Positions 1 through 5,336 are shown, counted from the stretch's first letter. The stretch: 8,768 nt of DNA from Syntrophomonas sp. UBA1376 (GCA_002305535.1 DBRE01000018.1:1-8768); one strand, 5' to 3'. Notes: a model not told the origin generated them from the letters alone. Numbers and translations: made by a program.

Positions 1-65
1 AGGGTTCCGACGGCCATGGATGGCGCAGCATGGCAGGGGAAGCTTTGTTGGCCACCTTTTGAGAT

Positions 66-101
66 GTATTGCATAATGATATACATTGGCATACAATTGT
101 A
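66..101 (+). promoter_or_regulatory. Promoter and probable autoregulatory operator of the toxin-antitoxin operon
   Basis: TTGCAT (69-74) and TACAAT (92-97) are separated by 17 bases and form a good sigma-A-type promoter. The same stretch is rich in inverted repeats: TGTAT (66-70) faces ATACA (81-85), and TACAATTGTA (92-101) is a perfect 10-base palindrome covering the -10 box. RelB/DinJ antitoxins with or without their toxin are known to repress their own promoters by binding such palindromes, so operator function is inferred from position and symmetry. Confidence 0.6.
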
Positions 102-118
102 GCTAGGAGGTGGTGTCA

Positions 119-430
119 ATGACAAAAACAACAAGTATTTTTGCTCGCGTAGAGCCGGAAATTAAACAGCAGGCGGAAGTGGTACTAAAACAGTTGGGTA
201 TACCAATGTCCAGCGCGATTAATATCTTTTTAAGGCAAGTGGTTTTGCAAAATGGGTTACCCTTTGAAGTGAAGATAAATGGAAATAGGCCTCTCTCGTA
301 CGAAGATTTAACCGCAGAAGAATTTAACGGCGAAATAGAAAAGGGTTTTAAAGACTTAAATGAGGGTAGGGTTGTAGCTGCTGATCGAGTAGCAGAGCGA
401 GTTAAGCGGGAATATGGCGATGAACTATAG
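119..430 (+). CDS. RelB/DinJ-family type II antitoxin
   Basis: This 103-residue protein is the likely antitoxin of a type II toxin-antitoxin pair. It should neutralise the following toxin by direct binding and repress the operon. The N-terminal half (about residues 4-48) has the RelB/DinJ ribbon-helix-helix pattern: a short strand (TSIFARVEP), a helix with a run of Gln/Glu/Val, then a G-I-P-M-S-S turn and a second helix ending in L-P-F-E. The C-terminal half is charged and probably wraps the toxin. The reading frame is open from GTG at 110, but ATG at 119 is chosen because AGGAGG (105-110) lies 8 bases upstream and the DinJ motif starts just after it. The 3' end overlaps the toxin gene, as is usual for translationally coupled pairs. 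Family assignment is firm; activity is inferred. Confidence 0.9.
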   Translation: MTKTTSIFARVEPEIKQQAEVVLKQLGIPMSSAINIFLRQVVLQNGLPFEVKINGNRPLSYEDLTAEEFNGEIEKGFKDLNEGRVVAADRVAERVKREYGDEL

Positions 431-761
431 AATTGTTTATACTCAAGAAGCAGAACAAGATATCGTAGACATTTACAGATATATCGCCTTTGATTTAAGA
501 GCACCAGAAATAGCGAGAAGTCAAACATATAGAATAATGGGATCAATTATAAGATTGGATAAAATGCCTTTGCGGCACCAGCTTTATCAAGAAGAGCCTT
601 GGCATAGCAAGGGGCTAAGATTTTTGCCAATAGATAGTTATTTGGTTTTTTATGTGGTTCAAGAAGAAGATAAAACAGTGGTAATAATCCGCATAATGTA
701 CGGAAAACGTAATATAGAGTTGCAATTAGCAAGTGACGATTTGACCAATAGAACTAACTAA
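420..761 (+). CDS. RelE/ParE-family type II toxin
   Basis: A 113-residue RelE/ParE-superfamily protein, the expected toxin partner of the preceding antitoxin. Diagnostic features are the opening strand M-N-Y-R-I-V-Y-T, the helix with A-E-Q-D-I-V-D-I-Y-R-Y-I, the E-P-W near residue 59, the L-R-F-L-P-I-D-S-Y-L-V-F-Y core strands, and the closing I-I-R-I-M-Y-G-K-R. Members either cleave mRNA on the ribosome (RelE) or poison gyrase (ParE); the sequence read by eye does not decide between them. The start at 420 gives the usual M-x-Y beginning and better spacing from the weak purine-rich site at 406-412; ATG at 414 is an alternative two codons earlier. The gene overlaps the antitoxin by 11 bases in another frame. 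No truncation or internal stop is seen, so the pair may be functional. Confidence 0.88.
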   Translation: MNYRIVYTQEAEQDIVDIYRYIAFDLRAPEIARSQTYRIMGSIIRLDKMPLRHQLYQEEPWHSKGLRFLPIDSYLVFYVVQEEDKTVVIIRIMYGKRNIELQLASDDLTNRTN

Positions 762-780
762 TAACCACAAAACCCCAGAT

Positions 781-837
781 TACCCCCTCGAGCAATTCTG
801 CTTCTTGCAGTGATATGCCTCGAGGGGGTATCTTTTT
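781..837 (+). terminator. Rho-independent terminator of the toxin-antitoxin operon
   Basis: TACCCCCTCGAG (781-792) and CTCGAGGGGGTA (819-830) are perfectly complementary over 12 bp. The loop holds a smaller hairpin (CTGC 798-801 with GCAG 807-810), and the stem is followed by TCTTTTTG. It begins 19 bases after the toxin stop codon. Confidence 0.85.
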
Positions 838-883
838 GTAAGGACAGCGGTCGCATCCCCGTGCCACCCCCTACGATTAAAAC

Positions 884-913
884 AGGGGCGCAACGCAGCG
901 CCCCTATTGTTTT
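884..913 (+). terminator. Second GC-rich hairpin with a weak T tract
   Basis: AGGGGCGC (884-891) pairs perfectly with GCGCCCCT (898-905) around the loop AACGCA, followed by ATTGTTTT. It may be a back-up terminator for the upstream operon. It sits about 60 bases before the broken AbrB-type gene, so it could instead be a leftover structural element. Confidence 0.5.
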
Positions 914-975
914 CTGCTATAAATATACTACAAAGTAGGATAAGTAGGGAATATCTCACTGAAAAGAGGCTACTC

Positions 976-1259
976 ATGAAAGTTCCCCTGATTAAAAACG
1001 CAAAAGTAATGTCCATAGGCCAGGTTACTATACCAAGAAAATCCGAAACCTATTAAAAATCTCCGAAGGAGACAGAGTTATCTTCATCTGTGAAGGCGAT
1101 TATGCCATTGTGATGAACGCGAATTTCTATGCCATGCGCACCCTGCAAAAGGAAATGAGCGGTGATTTTGAAAAGGCGGGAGTCAATAGCGAAGAAGATA
1201 TTATGAGCTTAGTACGCGAGGTGAGAGCGGCGAGTAGGCGACTGAACCCGGCCTCATGA
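976..1259 (+). pseudogene. AbrB/MazE/SpoVT-type DNA-binding protein, broken by a one-base deletion
   Basis: Reading from ATG 976 (AAGAGG at 964-969, spacing 6) gives 26 residues opening M-K-V-P-L-I-K-N-A-K-V-M-S-I-G-Q-V-T-I-P-R-K and then a stop (TAA). Adding one A to the four-A run at 1038-1041 restores one continuous frame of 94 residues, including I-R-N-L-L-K-I-S-E-G-D-R-V-I-F, and ending at TGA 1257-1259. G-Q-V-T-I-P followed by L-x-I-S-E-G-D-R-V is the classic swapped-hairpin AbrB signature (about residues 8-52). The C-terminal tail (about residues 55-94) is helical and charged, as in AbrB-type antitoxins. No toxin partner follows; a terminator does. The gene is either a true pseudogene or carries a sequencing error in a homopolymer. 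Because the remainder is perfectly open and well conserved, any loss must be recent. Confidence 0.85.
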
Positions 1260-1317
1260 GTTAGAACCTCACATTTATTGTTGAAAGAAATAAGCATAGG
1301 TAGTGCCCGTAAATACT

Positions 1318-1352
1318 AAGGGGTTTTCAGACCTAGAGCGGACCCCTTTTTT
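1318..1352 (+). terminator. Rho-independent terminator after the AbrB-type pseudogene
   Basis: AAGGGGT (1318-1324) pairs with ACCCCTT (1342-1348). The pairing runs into a six-T tract (1347-1352). It lies about 60 bases downstream of the pseudogene stop and isolates it from the lipoprotein gene. Confidence 0.7.
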
Positions 1353-1372
1353 CAATATATTGAGGTCATATC

Positions 1373-1495
1373 TTGTGCCAATTTAAAGGTTTACCTTATG
1401 TTCTCGATTATAAACCGCAGATCAAGTTATTTCTGCATTGGGTGAACAAGTACGAATGGTGGAGACCAGCGGAGATTGCCAACGAATTCACATAG
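1373..1495 (+). CDS. Possible small ORF or frameshifted gene remnant, unknown function
   Basis: An open frame of 40 codons starts at TTG 1373, six bases after a GAGGT site (1362-1366), and ends at TAG 1493-1495. Its C-terminal part (H-W-V-N-K-Y-E-W-W-R-P-A-E-I-A-N-E-F) is rich in Trp, Tyr and Glu and reads like real protein rather than random sequence. The +1-shifted frame continues openly across the stop to TGA 1576-1578, ending Q-H-Y-P-D-E-A-E-L-K-A. A single missing base near 1488-1495 would join both parts into one protein of about 68 residues. The family is not recognised. It may be a remnant of a mobile or regulatory gene, or not a gene at all. Confidence 0.25.
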   Translation: MCQFKGLPYVLDYKPQIKLFLHWVNKYEWWRPAEIANEFT

Positions 1496-1502
1496 GAGGA
1501 TT

Positions 1503-1530
1503 TTGGAATTTTATAAGGAATATACATAAT
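1503..1530 (+). promoter_or_regulatory. Candidate promoter for the lipoprotein gene
   Basis: TTGGAA (1503-1508) and CATAAT (1525-1530) are separated by 16 bases in an AT-rich stretch about 58 bases before the lipoprotein start. The preceding terminator (1318-1352) implies that this gene needs its own promoter. The match is moderate and AT-rich sequence yields such matches by chance. Confidence 0.35.
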
Positions 1531-1587
1531 ATTGTAAAGTTACAGCACTATCCAGATGAAGCGGAACTAAAAGCATGAAAGAGAGAA

Positions 1588-2442
1588 ATGAAAATGAAAA
1601 GAAGTTTCAAAATAATTACTATAGTGGCTTTATTTCTTTCATTAATCTTAATAAGCTCCTGTTCAACTGAAAACCATAAAGAAGAGGATGTAAGAGAGGC
1701 AAATACACAACTTAAACTAGAATCGGAAGAATTGAATGGCATAACTATAGAACTATTATTAAGGGAGTTTGCTAATTGGGATGGTAATAAAGAGCTAGGC
1801 GCTGATATATATACTTTAAGTCTCGATAACGATAAGTATTTACTGTCCATATTACCTAATAAAGACAAAAAACAAGAACTTCACTGGGTAGAGATGATCT
1901 ACTTTATTTCTAAAACAGAAGATGCTGAAATTACTTCAGATGAAGTAAAGCAAATGGATAGGTTACTGTGTATTTTATCACCATATTGGAAAGAGAATAG
2001 CCAGTGGAGAGATAGTATAATTAATAAAAATTTACCTTTTGAAGAGTCTGTTGAGAATTGGAGTTTAAAAGCTGACTATTATATTTATCAAGGTAATAAA
2101 GAAGGAGTCTATGTTAAAATAAATAACCTTATTAAAACTGTGCCCCAAACACATCAAGATAGTAATTTAGATAAGCAAAATAAATTGGCCAATGAAATAA
2201 GAGAGGCCTTAAACGCACCCGGACATCCAGCTATTTGTACAGCTGTGTATTTTAACAGTAAAGGAGAATTAATAATCGAAGCTACAGCTTACTGGGGGAA
2301 TATGAGTAAAAGTGATAGGGAGGATATAATATATTTGATTGAGGGGTTGCTTAGTCAAAGAAAAGAGGAAATTGGAGTTGAAGGGTATGGACAATTTTTT
2401 AGTCCAGTAGGGAAAGGATTAGATTCATTTTACGCTAAATAA
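1588..2442 (+). CDS. Predicted lipoprotein of unknown function
   Basis: A 284-residue protein with a textbook lipoprotein signal: a basic N-terminus (M-K-M-K-R), a hydrophobic stretch at residues 9-22, and a lipobox I-S-S-C with the lipidated Cys at residue 25. The mature part of about 260 residues should sit on the outer face of the membrane. It is charged, rich in Lys/Glu/Asn, and shows no motif I recognise; no further membrane segment is visible. The last third (from A-P-G-H-P-A near residue 211) looks like a compact alpha/beta domain, containing I-C-T-A-V-Y-F and E-L-I-I-E-A-T-A-Y-W. ATG 1588 is taken as start, with a weak purine-rich site at 1578-1585; ATG 1594 is an alternative. The gene stands alone and is much more AT-rich than the oxidoreductase operon, consistent with transfer from elsewhere. 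Confidence 0.8.
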   Translation: MKMKRSFKIITIVALFLSLILISSCSTENHKEEDVREANTQLKLESEELNGITIELLLREFANWDGNKELGADIYTLSLDNDKYLLSILPNKDKKQELHWVEMIYFISKTEDAEITSDEVKQMDRLLCILSPYWKENSQWRDSIINKNLPFEESVENWSLKADYYIYQGNKEGVYVKINNLIKTVPQTHQDSNLDKQNKLANEIREALNAPGHPAICTAVYFNSKGELIIEATAYWGNMSKSDREDIIYLIEGLLSQRKEEIGVEGYGQFFSPVGKGLDSFYAK

Positions 2443-2533
2443 ACATAAACGGGTACATGTCAACAGCTATTCAACCTAATTACCATGGAAGCAATTCTGT
2501 GTGAACAAGAAATGCTGGGAGTGCCCACAAATT

Positions 2534-2559
2534 GGGTGTATCCCGAACTTTGTGTAAAG
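2534..2559. repeat. Candidate terminal inverted repeat of the IS256-type remnant
   Basis: The stretch from GGGTGTATCCCGAAC into TTTGTGTAAAG resembles ends I associate with clostridial IS256-family elements, where TTTGTGTAAA-like cores are common. It lies about 110 bases beyond the stop codon of the minus-strand transposase fragment, where its right end would be expected. I found no clear partner on the other side, as expected if only one end survives. The resemblance is from memory and not a database match. Confidence 0.3.
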
Positions 2560-2592
2560 TCCAAATGGACGTAAAATAAGGCAGTATCTTTG

Positions 2593-2627
2593 AGGGGGCA
2601 GTTGGATGCAATAGTCAGCTACCCCCT
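2593..2627. terminator. Imperfect GC-rich hairpin, possible terminator remnant
   Basis: AGGGGG (2593-2598) pairs with CCCCCT (2622-2627). After one mismatch the pairing continues through AGTTGG facing TCAGCT, with two wobble pairs, around a 9-base loop. Neither strand has a good T tract after the stem, so termination is doubtful. It lies between the candidate element end and the transposase fragment. Confidence 0.3.
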
Positions 2628-2667
2628 TTAGAATGGGATTATACGTTAACAGCGGTAGTGGTCAATC

Positions 2668-2850
2668 CTATCTGATGCAATCCTCAAAGAAGATTTCGAG
2701 CTGAGAATGGATTTGCCCCTAATCCTGCCTCTGGTCGGTTCATTTCTTGGTGATGTCGATCATGGCCAGGTACAGCATTTTTAAGAGGCTGTCGTCAGTT
2801 GGAAAAACCGATTTGCTTTTGGTCACTTTACGGAGCTGGCGGGGTAGTCG
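2668..2850 (-). pseudogene. C-terminal remnant of an IS256-family (mutator-type) transposase
   Basis: Read on the minus strand from about 2850, the frame gives R-Q-L-R-K-V-T-K-S-K-S-V-F-P-T-D-D-S-L-L-K, then M-L-Y-L-A-M-I-D-I-T-K-K. This is the strongly conserved segment near the C-terminus of IS256-family DDE transposases. Family members next have a Trp, then a Gln/Trp-containing stretch and a closing acidic F-F-E-D-x-I-R; here those two Trp positions are stops (TGA at 2740-2742, TAG at 2719-2721), and the tail F-F-E-D-C-I-R ends at TAG 2668-2670. About 60 residues remain of a family that is usually near 400; the catalytic Asp/Asp/Glu region is absent. The fragment is clearly non-functional and marks a past insertion. 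Upstream of residue 1 the similarity stops abruptly, so the element was truncated or recombined there. Confidence 0.82.
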
Positions 2851-2853
2851 ACC

Positions 2854-3027
2854 CTAAAACGAGAGGCTGCCCAGAGGATCACCAATGCTGCCTGTTAGCA
2901 TAGAATTGGTCACTTCGAAGGTGAGGGTGCTGTCAATATCTGTTTCCACAAGGGCATATGTAGCGCTATTATGCGATATAGCAGCCATCAGGCTTACCAA
3001 GCCATTTTGGGTTTTGTCAGCTGTAAC
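2854..3027 (-). other. Unexplained minus-strand open frame next to the transposase remnant
   Basis: About 57 sense codons run from just after a TAA (3028-3030 on the plus strand) to a TAG (2854-2856). The peptide includes N-G-L-V-S-L-M-A-A-I-S-H-N-S-A-T-Y-A-L-V, then V-E-T-D-I-D-S-T-L-T-F-E-V-T-N-S-M-L-T-G. Its composition is protein-like, but there is no good start or ribosome site and it does not match the IS256 transposase sequence I know. It may be a fragment of a gene cut by the insertion, or chance. Confidence 0.2.
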
Positions 3028-3112
3028 TTATACAACTTAAAAAGCTACCTTGAATCAAAGATACGACTGTGATATTGTTGGTGCAGACATGGCAAGGGAG
3101 GTGTGTTTATTT

Positions 3113-4327
3113 ATGATTAATCGAGAATTATATATGAGCCGTATCCGTCCTTTTATCGGAAATGAGCTTATTAAGGTTTTAACGGGAATCCGCCGGAGCG
3201 GAAAGTCCGTCATGCTGGAGTTGATTCAGCGAGAACTGGTTGCCTCTGGCGTAAAGGAGAATCAGTTTATTTCTATCAACTTTGAGAATATGAGCAACGC
3301 ACATCTTTGCTCTGCCGAGGCACTGCACCACGAAGTTTCGCAGCGGGTAAAGGGCATTGCTGATAAGTCATATCTCTTTTTTGATGAGATTCAGGAAGTT
3401 GTTGGTTGGGAAAAGTGCATTAATTCCTTTCGGGTTGAATTTGACTGCGATATCTATATCACTGGCTCAAATGCCAAGCTGCTTTCGGGAGAGTTGGCCA
3501 CGTACCTGGCAGGAAGATATGTAGAGTTTGTGATTTATCCCTTTTCCTTGGGTGAGTTTTCGGAGCTATATCATACTGTTTTTCCTGACGCCGATTCGAG
3601 AACGATGTTTACCCGCTATCTGACCTACGGCGGAATGCCATATTTGAGCAACCTCCGTTATGCAGAACAGCCCAGCCGCCAGTACCTGCAAGACCTCTAT
3701 AACTCCGTTGTCCTTAAAGATGTCGTAAAACGCAACAGCATCCGGGATGTTGATATGCTGGAGCGTATCATCGCATATATTACGGCAAATGTGGGGACTA
3801 ACTTCTCGGCTACGGCCATTTCAAAGTATCTCAAAAGCGAGGGGCGCAAGGTTGCACCAGAAACAATACTGAACTACATCAAGGCATGTGAAGATGCGTT
3901 TCTGTTCTATCGAGTTCGCCGGCAGGATTTGAAGGGAAAAAAAATTCTCACTGTCAATGAAAAATACTACATTGCCGACCACGGAATCAGGGAGGCTGTT
4001 TACGGCGGAAACATAAGGGATATTAATCTCATTTTTGAGAACATCGTGTATATGGAACTCCTGCGGCGAGGATACCAGGTTACGGTTGGAAAAGCAGGAG
4101 AGAAGGAGATTGATTTTATTGCTGAGAAGCAAGATCAAAAGTTCTATGTTCAGGTGGCTTATCTGCTGGCATCCGATGAAACGATCCAACGTGAATTCGG
4201 GACATATGATATGATCAGGGATCATTTTCCCAAGTATGTTGTATCATATGATGAATTTGATATGAGCAGGAATGGCATAAAACATATGAATATACGCGAG
4301 TTTTTGTTGTCTGAGCAATGGATTTGA
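3113..4327 (+). CDS. AAA-family ATPase with C-terminal DUF4143 domain
   Basis: A 404-residue protein of the widespread AAA_14/DUF4143 ATPase family, whose cellular role is not established. Walker A is G-I-R-R-S-G-K-S (25-32), Walker B is Y-L-F-F-D-E-I-Q (87-94), and a sensor-like I-T-G-S-N-A is at 116-121. A winged-helix-like region follows (about 212-270). The C-terminus has the DUF4143 nuclease-like core, with E309, E-I-D-F (332-335) and F-Y-V-Q-V-A-Y (344-350). The E-x-K pair of true PD-(D/E)xK enzymes is replaced by Q-V-A, which I recall as common in this family and which argues against nuclease activity. ATG 3113 is chosen because GGGAGG lies at 3096-3101 and the family motif begins right after; the frame is open from TTG 3050. 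The gene is solitary with no visible partner and lies beside insertion-sequence debris. Confidence 0.88.
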   Translation: MINRELYMSRIRPFIGNELIKVLTGIRRSGKSVMLELIQRELVASGVKENQFISINFENMSNAHLCSAEALHHEVSQRVKGIADKSYLFFDEIQEVVGWEKCINSFRVEFDCDIYITGSNAKLLSGELATYLAGRYVEFVIYPFSLGEFSELYHTVFPDADSRTMFTRYLTYGGMPYLSNLRYAEQPSRQYLQDLYNSVVLKDVVKRNSIRDVDMLERIIAYITANVGTNFSATAISKYLKSEGRKVAPETILNYIKACEDAFLFYRVRRQDLKGKKILTVNEKYYIADHGIREAVYGGNIRDINLIFENIVYMELLRRGYQVTVGKAGEKEIDFIAEKQDQKFYVQVAYLLASDETIQREFGTYDMIRDHFPKYVVSYDEFDMSRNGIKHMNIREFLLSEQWI

Positions 4328-4378
4328 GCTTTTGATACGTCACCCCTTACAGATTAAGACAGAGCAGGGAAAAGTTTA

Positions 4379-4407
4379 TTGACAGAAAATTTGCAGGTCA
4401 TTATAAT
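4379..4407 (+). promoter_or_regulatory. Perfect consensus sigma-A promoter of the T-box operon
   Basis: TTGACA (4379-4384) and TATAAT (4402-4407) both match consensus exactly and are 17 bases apart. Transcription should begin near 4413-4416, just ahead of T-box stem I. Such a strong promoter fits a system whose control lies in premature termination rather than initiation. Confidence 0.88.
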
Positions 4408-4413
4408 AAATCC

Positions 4414-4700
4414 AATACGCAAAATACGATGACAGGGAATAGTAGGCTGATTCTTGGGAGACAGAGAGCCGCTGGTTGGTGGGAAGCGGTCGAAAAGGCA
4501 AGCCAAACTCACCCTGGAGTGGCCGACCGAAATCATTTTTTGAAAAGTAGGCTCGGACGGAACTTCCGCCGTTAACAGGAAGGGATACAGGTTTGATAGA
4601 CTCGTATCCTAGTGGAGTGAACGGCCTGAGCCGTTAATTTGAGTGGTACCGCGGAGAAACCCTTCGTCTCAGAAATCTGAGCGAAGGGTTTATTTTTTAT
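4414..4700 (+). promoter_or_regulatory. T-box riboswitch (tRNA-Leu, CUC specifier) controlling the oxidoreductase operon
   Basis: The leader has the ordered parts of a T-box. In stem I, CAGGG (4433-4437) pairs with CCCTG (4512-4516) and GGCT (4445-4448) with AGCC (4501-4504). Between them the specifier loop has AATAGTA on the 5' side and AAACTCA on the 3' side. In the usual register (xAA, codon, A) the specifier is CTC at 4508-4510, a leucine codon. AGAGAG (4463-4468), the CCGCT/AGCGG apical stem and GGTTGGTG are conserved stem I elements. GGATAC and GTATCC (near 4584-4610) form stem III. The T-box sequence GAGTGGTACCGCGG is at 4641-4654; its TGGT would pair with a tRNA ending ACCA, matching the A discriminator of tRNA-Leu. 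A terminator follows. Uncharged tRNA-Leu should favour the antiterminator and switch on the four downstream genes. Confidence 0.93.
4657..4698 (+). terminator. Intrinsic terminator of the T-box riboswitch
   Basis: AAACCCTTCG (4657-4666) pairs with CGAAGGGTTT (4682-4691). Beyond one bulged T, CTCAGA (4668-4673) pairs with TCTGAG (4676-4681). Six T residues follow (4693-4698). Its 5' arm starts only two bases after the conserved T-box sequence, as expected for mutually exclusive antiterminator and terminator folds. Confidence 0.92.
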
Positions 4701-4756
4701 CCGCAGGCGGCATAGCATAGCCTCAGGCAACACCAGAGGAAGAATGGAGGATCAAT

Positions 4757-5299
4757 ATGTTAGAATTACGCATCAACGGGTTTGGCGGGCAAGGTTCCGT
4801 TACCCTGGCTCATCTGTTGGCGCAGGCGGCACTGGAAAACGGCGAACAGGGGCAGGCTTTGCCCTTCTTTGGAGTAGAACGCCGTGGGGCTCCGGTGCGG
4901 GCAGCGGTGCGTATGTCTCCCACTAACATCTACGCACACAGTCAATGCGAACTGCCGGATTATGTGGTAGTAATGAGCGAAAAACTTACCGAAGCAGCCA
5001 TCAGTGAAGGCATTCATGAAACCGGCACGGTGATCATCAATGCTCCCCAGGCGGTAGCGGTAAAAAAACATCCCACCTGGCAGGTGGATGCCGAAGCCAT
5101 TGCCCGGGAGGCAGGATTGATTTCCGCTGATGGGCCCTTTATAAATATTCCGCTTTTTGGTGCGGTTTGCCGGGTCTTAAATATTCCCCAGCATATCATG
5201 GAACAGACCATTGTGAATAAATGGCCGGGTCACAACGGGGAGCGCAACTTGGGCGCTGCCAGCAAGGCTTACAAATCAGTAATTCAGATCAACCTCTAG
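4757..5299 (+). CDS. 2-oxoacid:ferredoxin oxidoreductase, gamma subunit (PorG/VorC type)
   Basis: The 180-residue gamma subunit of a four-subunit thiamine-diphosphate, iron-sulfur enzyme that interconverts a 2-oxoacid plus CoA with acyl-CoA, CO2 and reduced ferredoxin in the cytoplasm. The N-terminus has the family's glycine loop I-N-G-F-G-G-Q-G (residues 6-13), followed by a helix. F-F-G-V-E-R-R-G-A-P-V-R (37-48) is the second hallmark of gamma subunits. The length of about 180 residues is normal. GGAGG (4746-4750) lies six bases before ATG 4757, so the start is clear. It is the first gene after the T-box terminator, and a gap of 37 bases separates it from the delta gene. Gamma subunits do not reveal which 2-oxoacid is used; the leucine T-box points to a branched-chain substrate, which is inference. 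Confidence 0.93.
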   Translation: MLELRINGFGGQGSVTLAHLLAQAALENGEQGQALPFFGVERRGAPVRAAVRMSPTNIYAHSQCELPDYVVVMSEKLTEAAISEGIHETGTVIINAPQAVAVKKHPTWQVDAEAIAREAGLISADGPFINIPLFGAVCRVLNIPQHIMEQTIVNKWPGHNGERNLGAASKAYKSVIQINL

Positions 5300-5336
5300 T
5301 GGTCTATTGGGGATATAGTGAAAGGAATGGAAACAA

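Larger units (their letters stand above)
2443..3112. other. Stretch without an intact gene, holding insertion-sequence debris
   Basis: Between the lipoprotein gene and the ATPase gene there is no complete plausible gene on either strand. Four things are visible and listed separately: an end-like motif of an IS256-type element (2534-2559), an imperfect G/C hairpin (2593-2627), a dead transposase fragment on the minus strand (2668-2850), and an unexplained minus-strand open frame (2854-3027). The rest shows nothing I can support. The composition is higher in G+C than the lipoprotein gene. Confidence 0.6.

Noticed and set aside
13..34. Inverted repeat GCCATG/CATGGC at the left edge
   Set aside because: Six-base arms with no T tract; too short to call a terminator or repeat family without copies elsewhere.
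780..1016. 78-codon minus-strand open frame
   Set aside because: It runs through both terminator hairpins and the start of the AbrB-type gene. Its peptide has no family character, so it is a by-product of the hairpins.
3821..4225. 134-codon minus-strand open frame inside the ATPase gene
   Set aside because: It lies fully opposite a well-supported coding region with intact Walker and DUF4143 motifs.
4354..4536. 60-codon minus-strand open frame over the T-box
   Set aside because: The region is fully explained by the promoter and stem I of the riboswitch.
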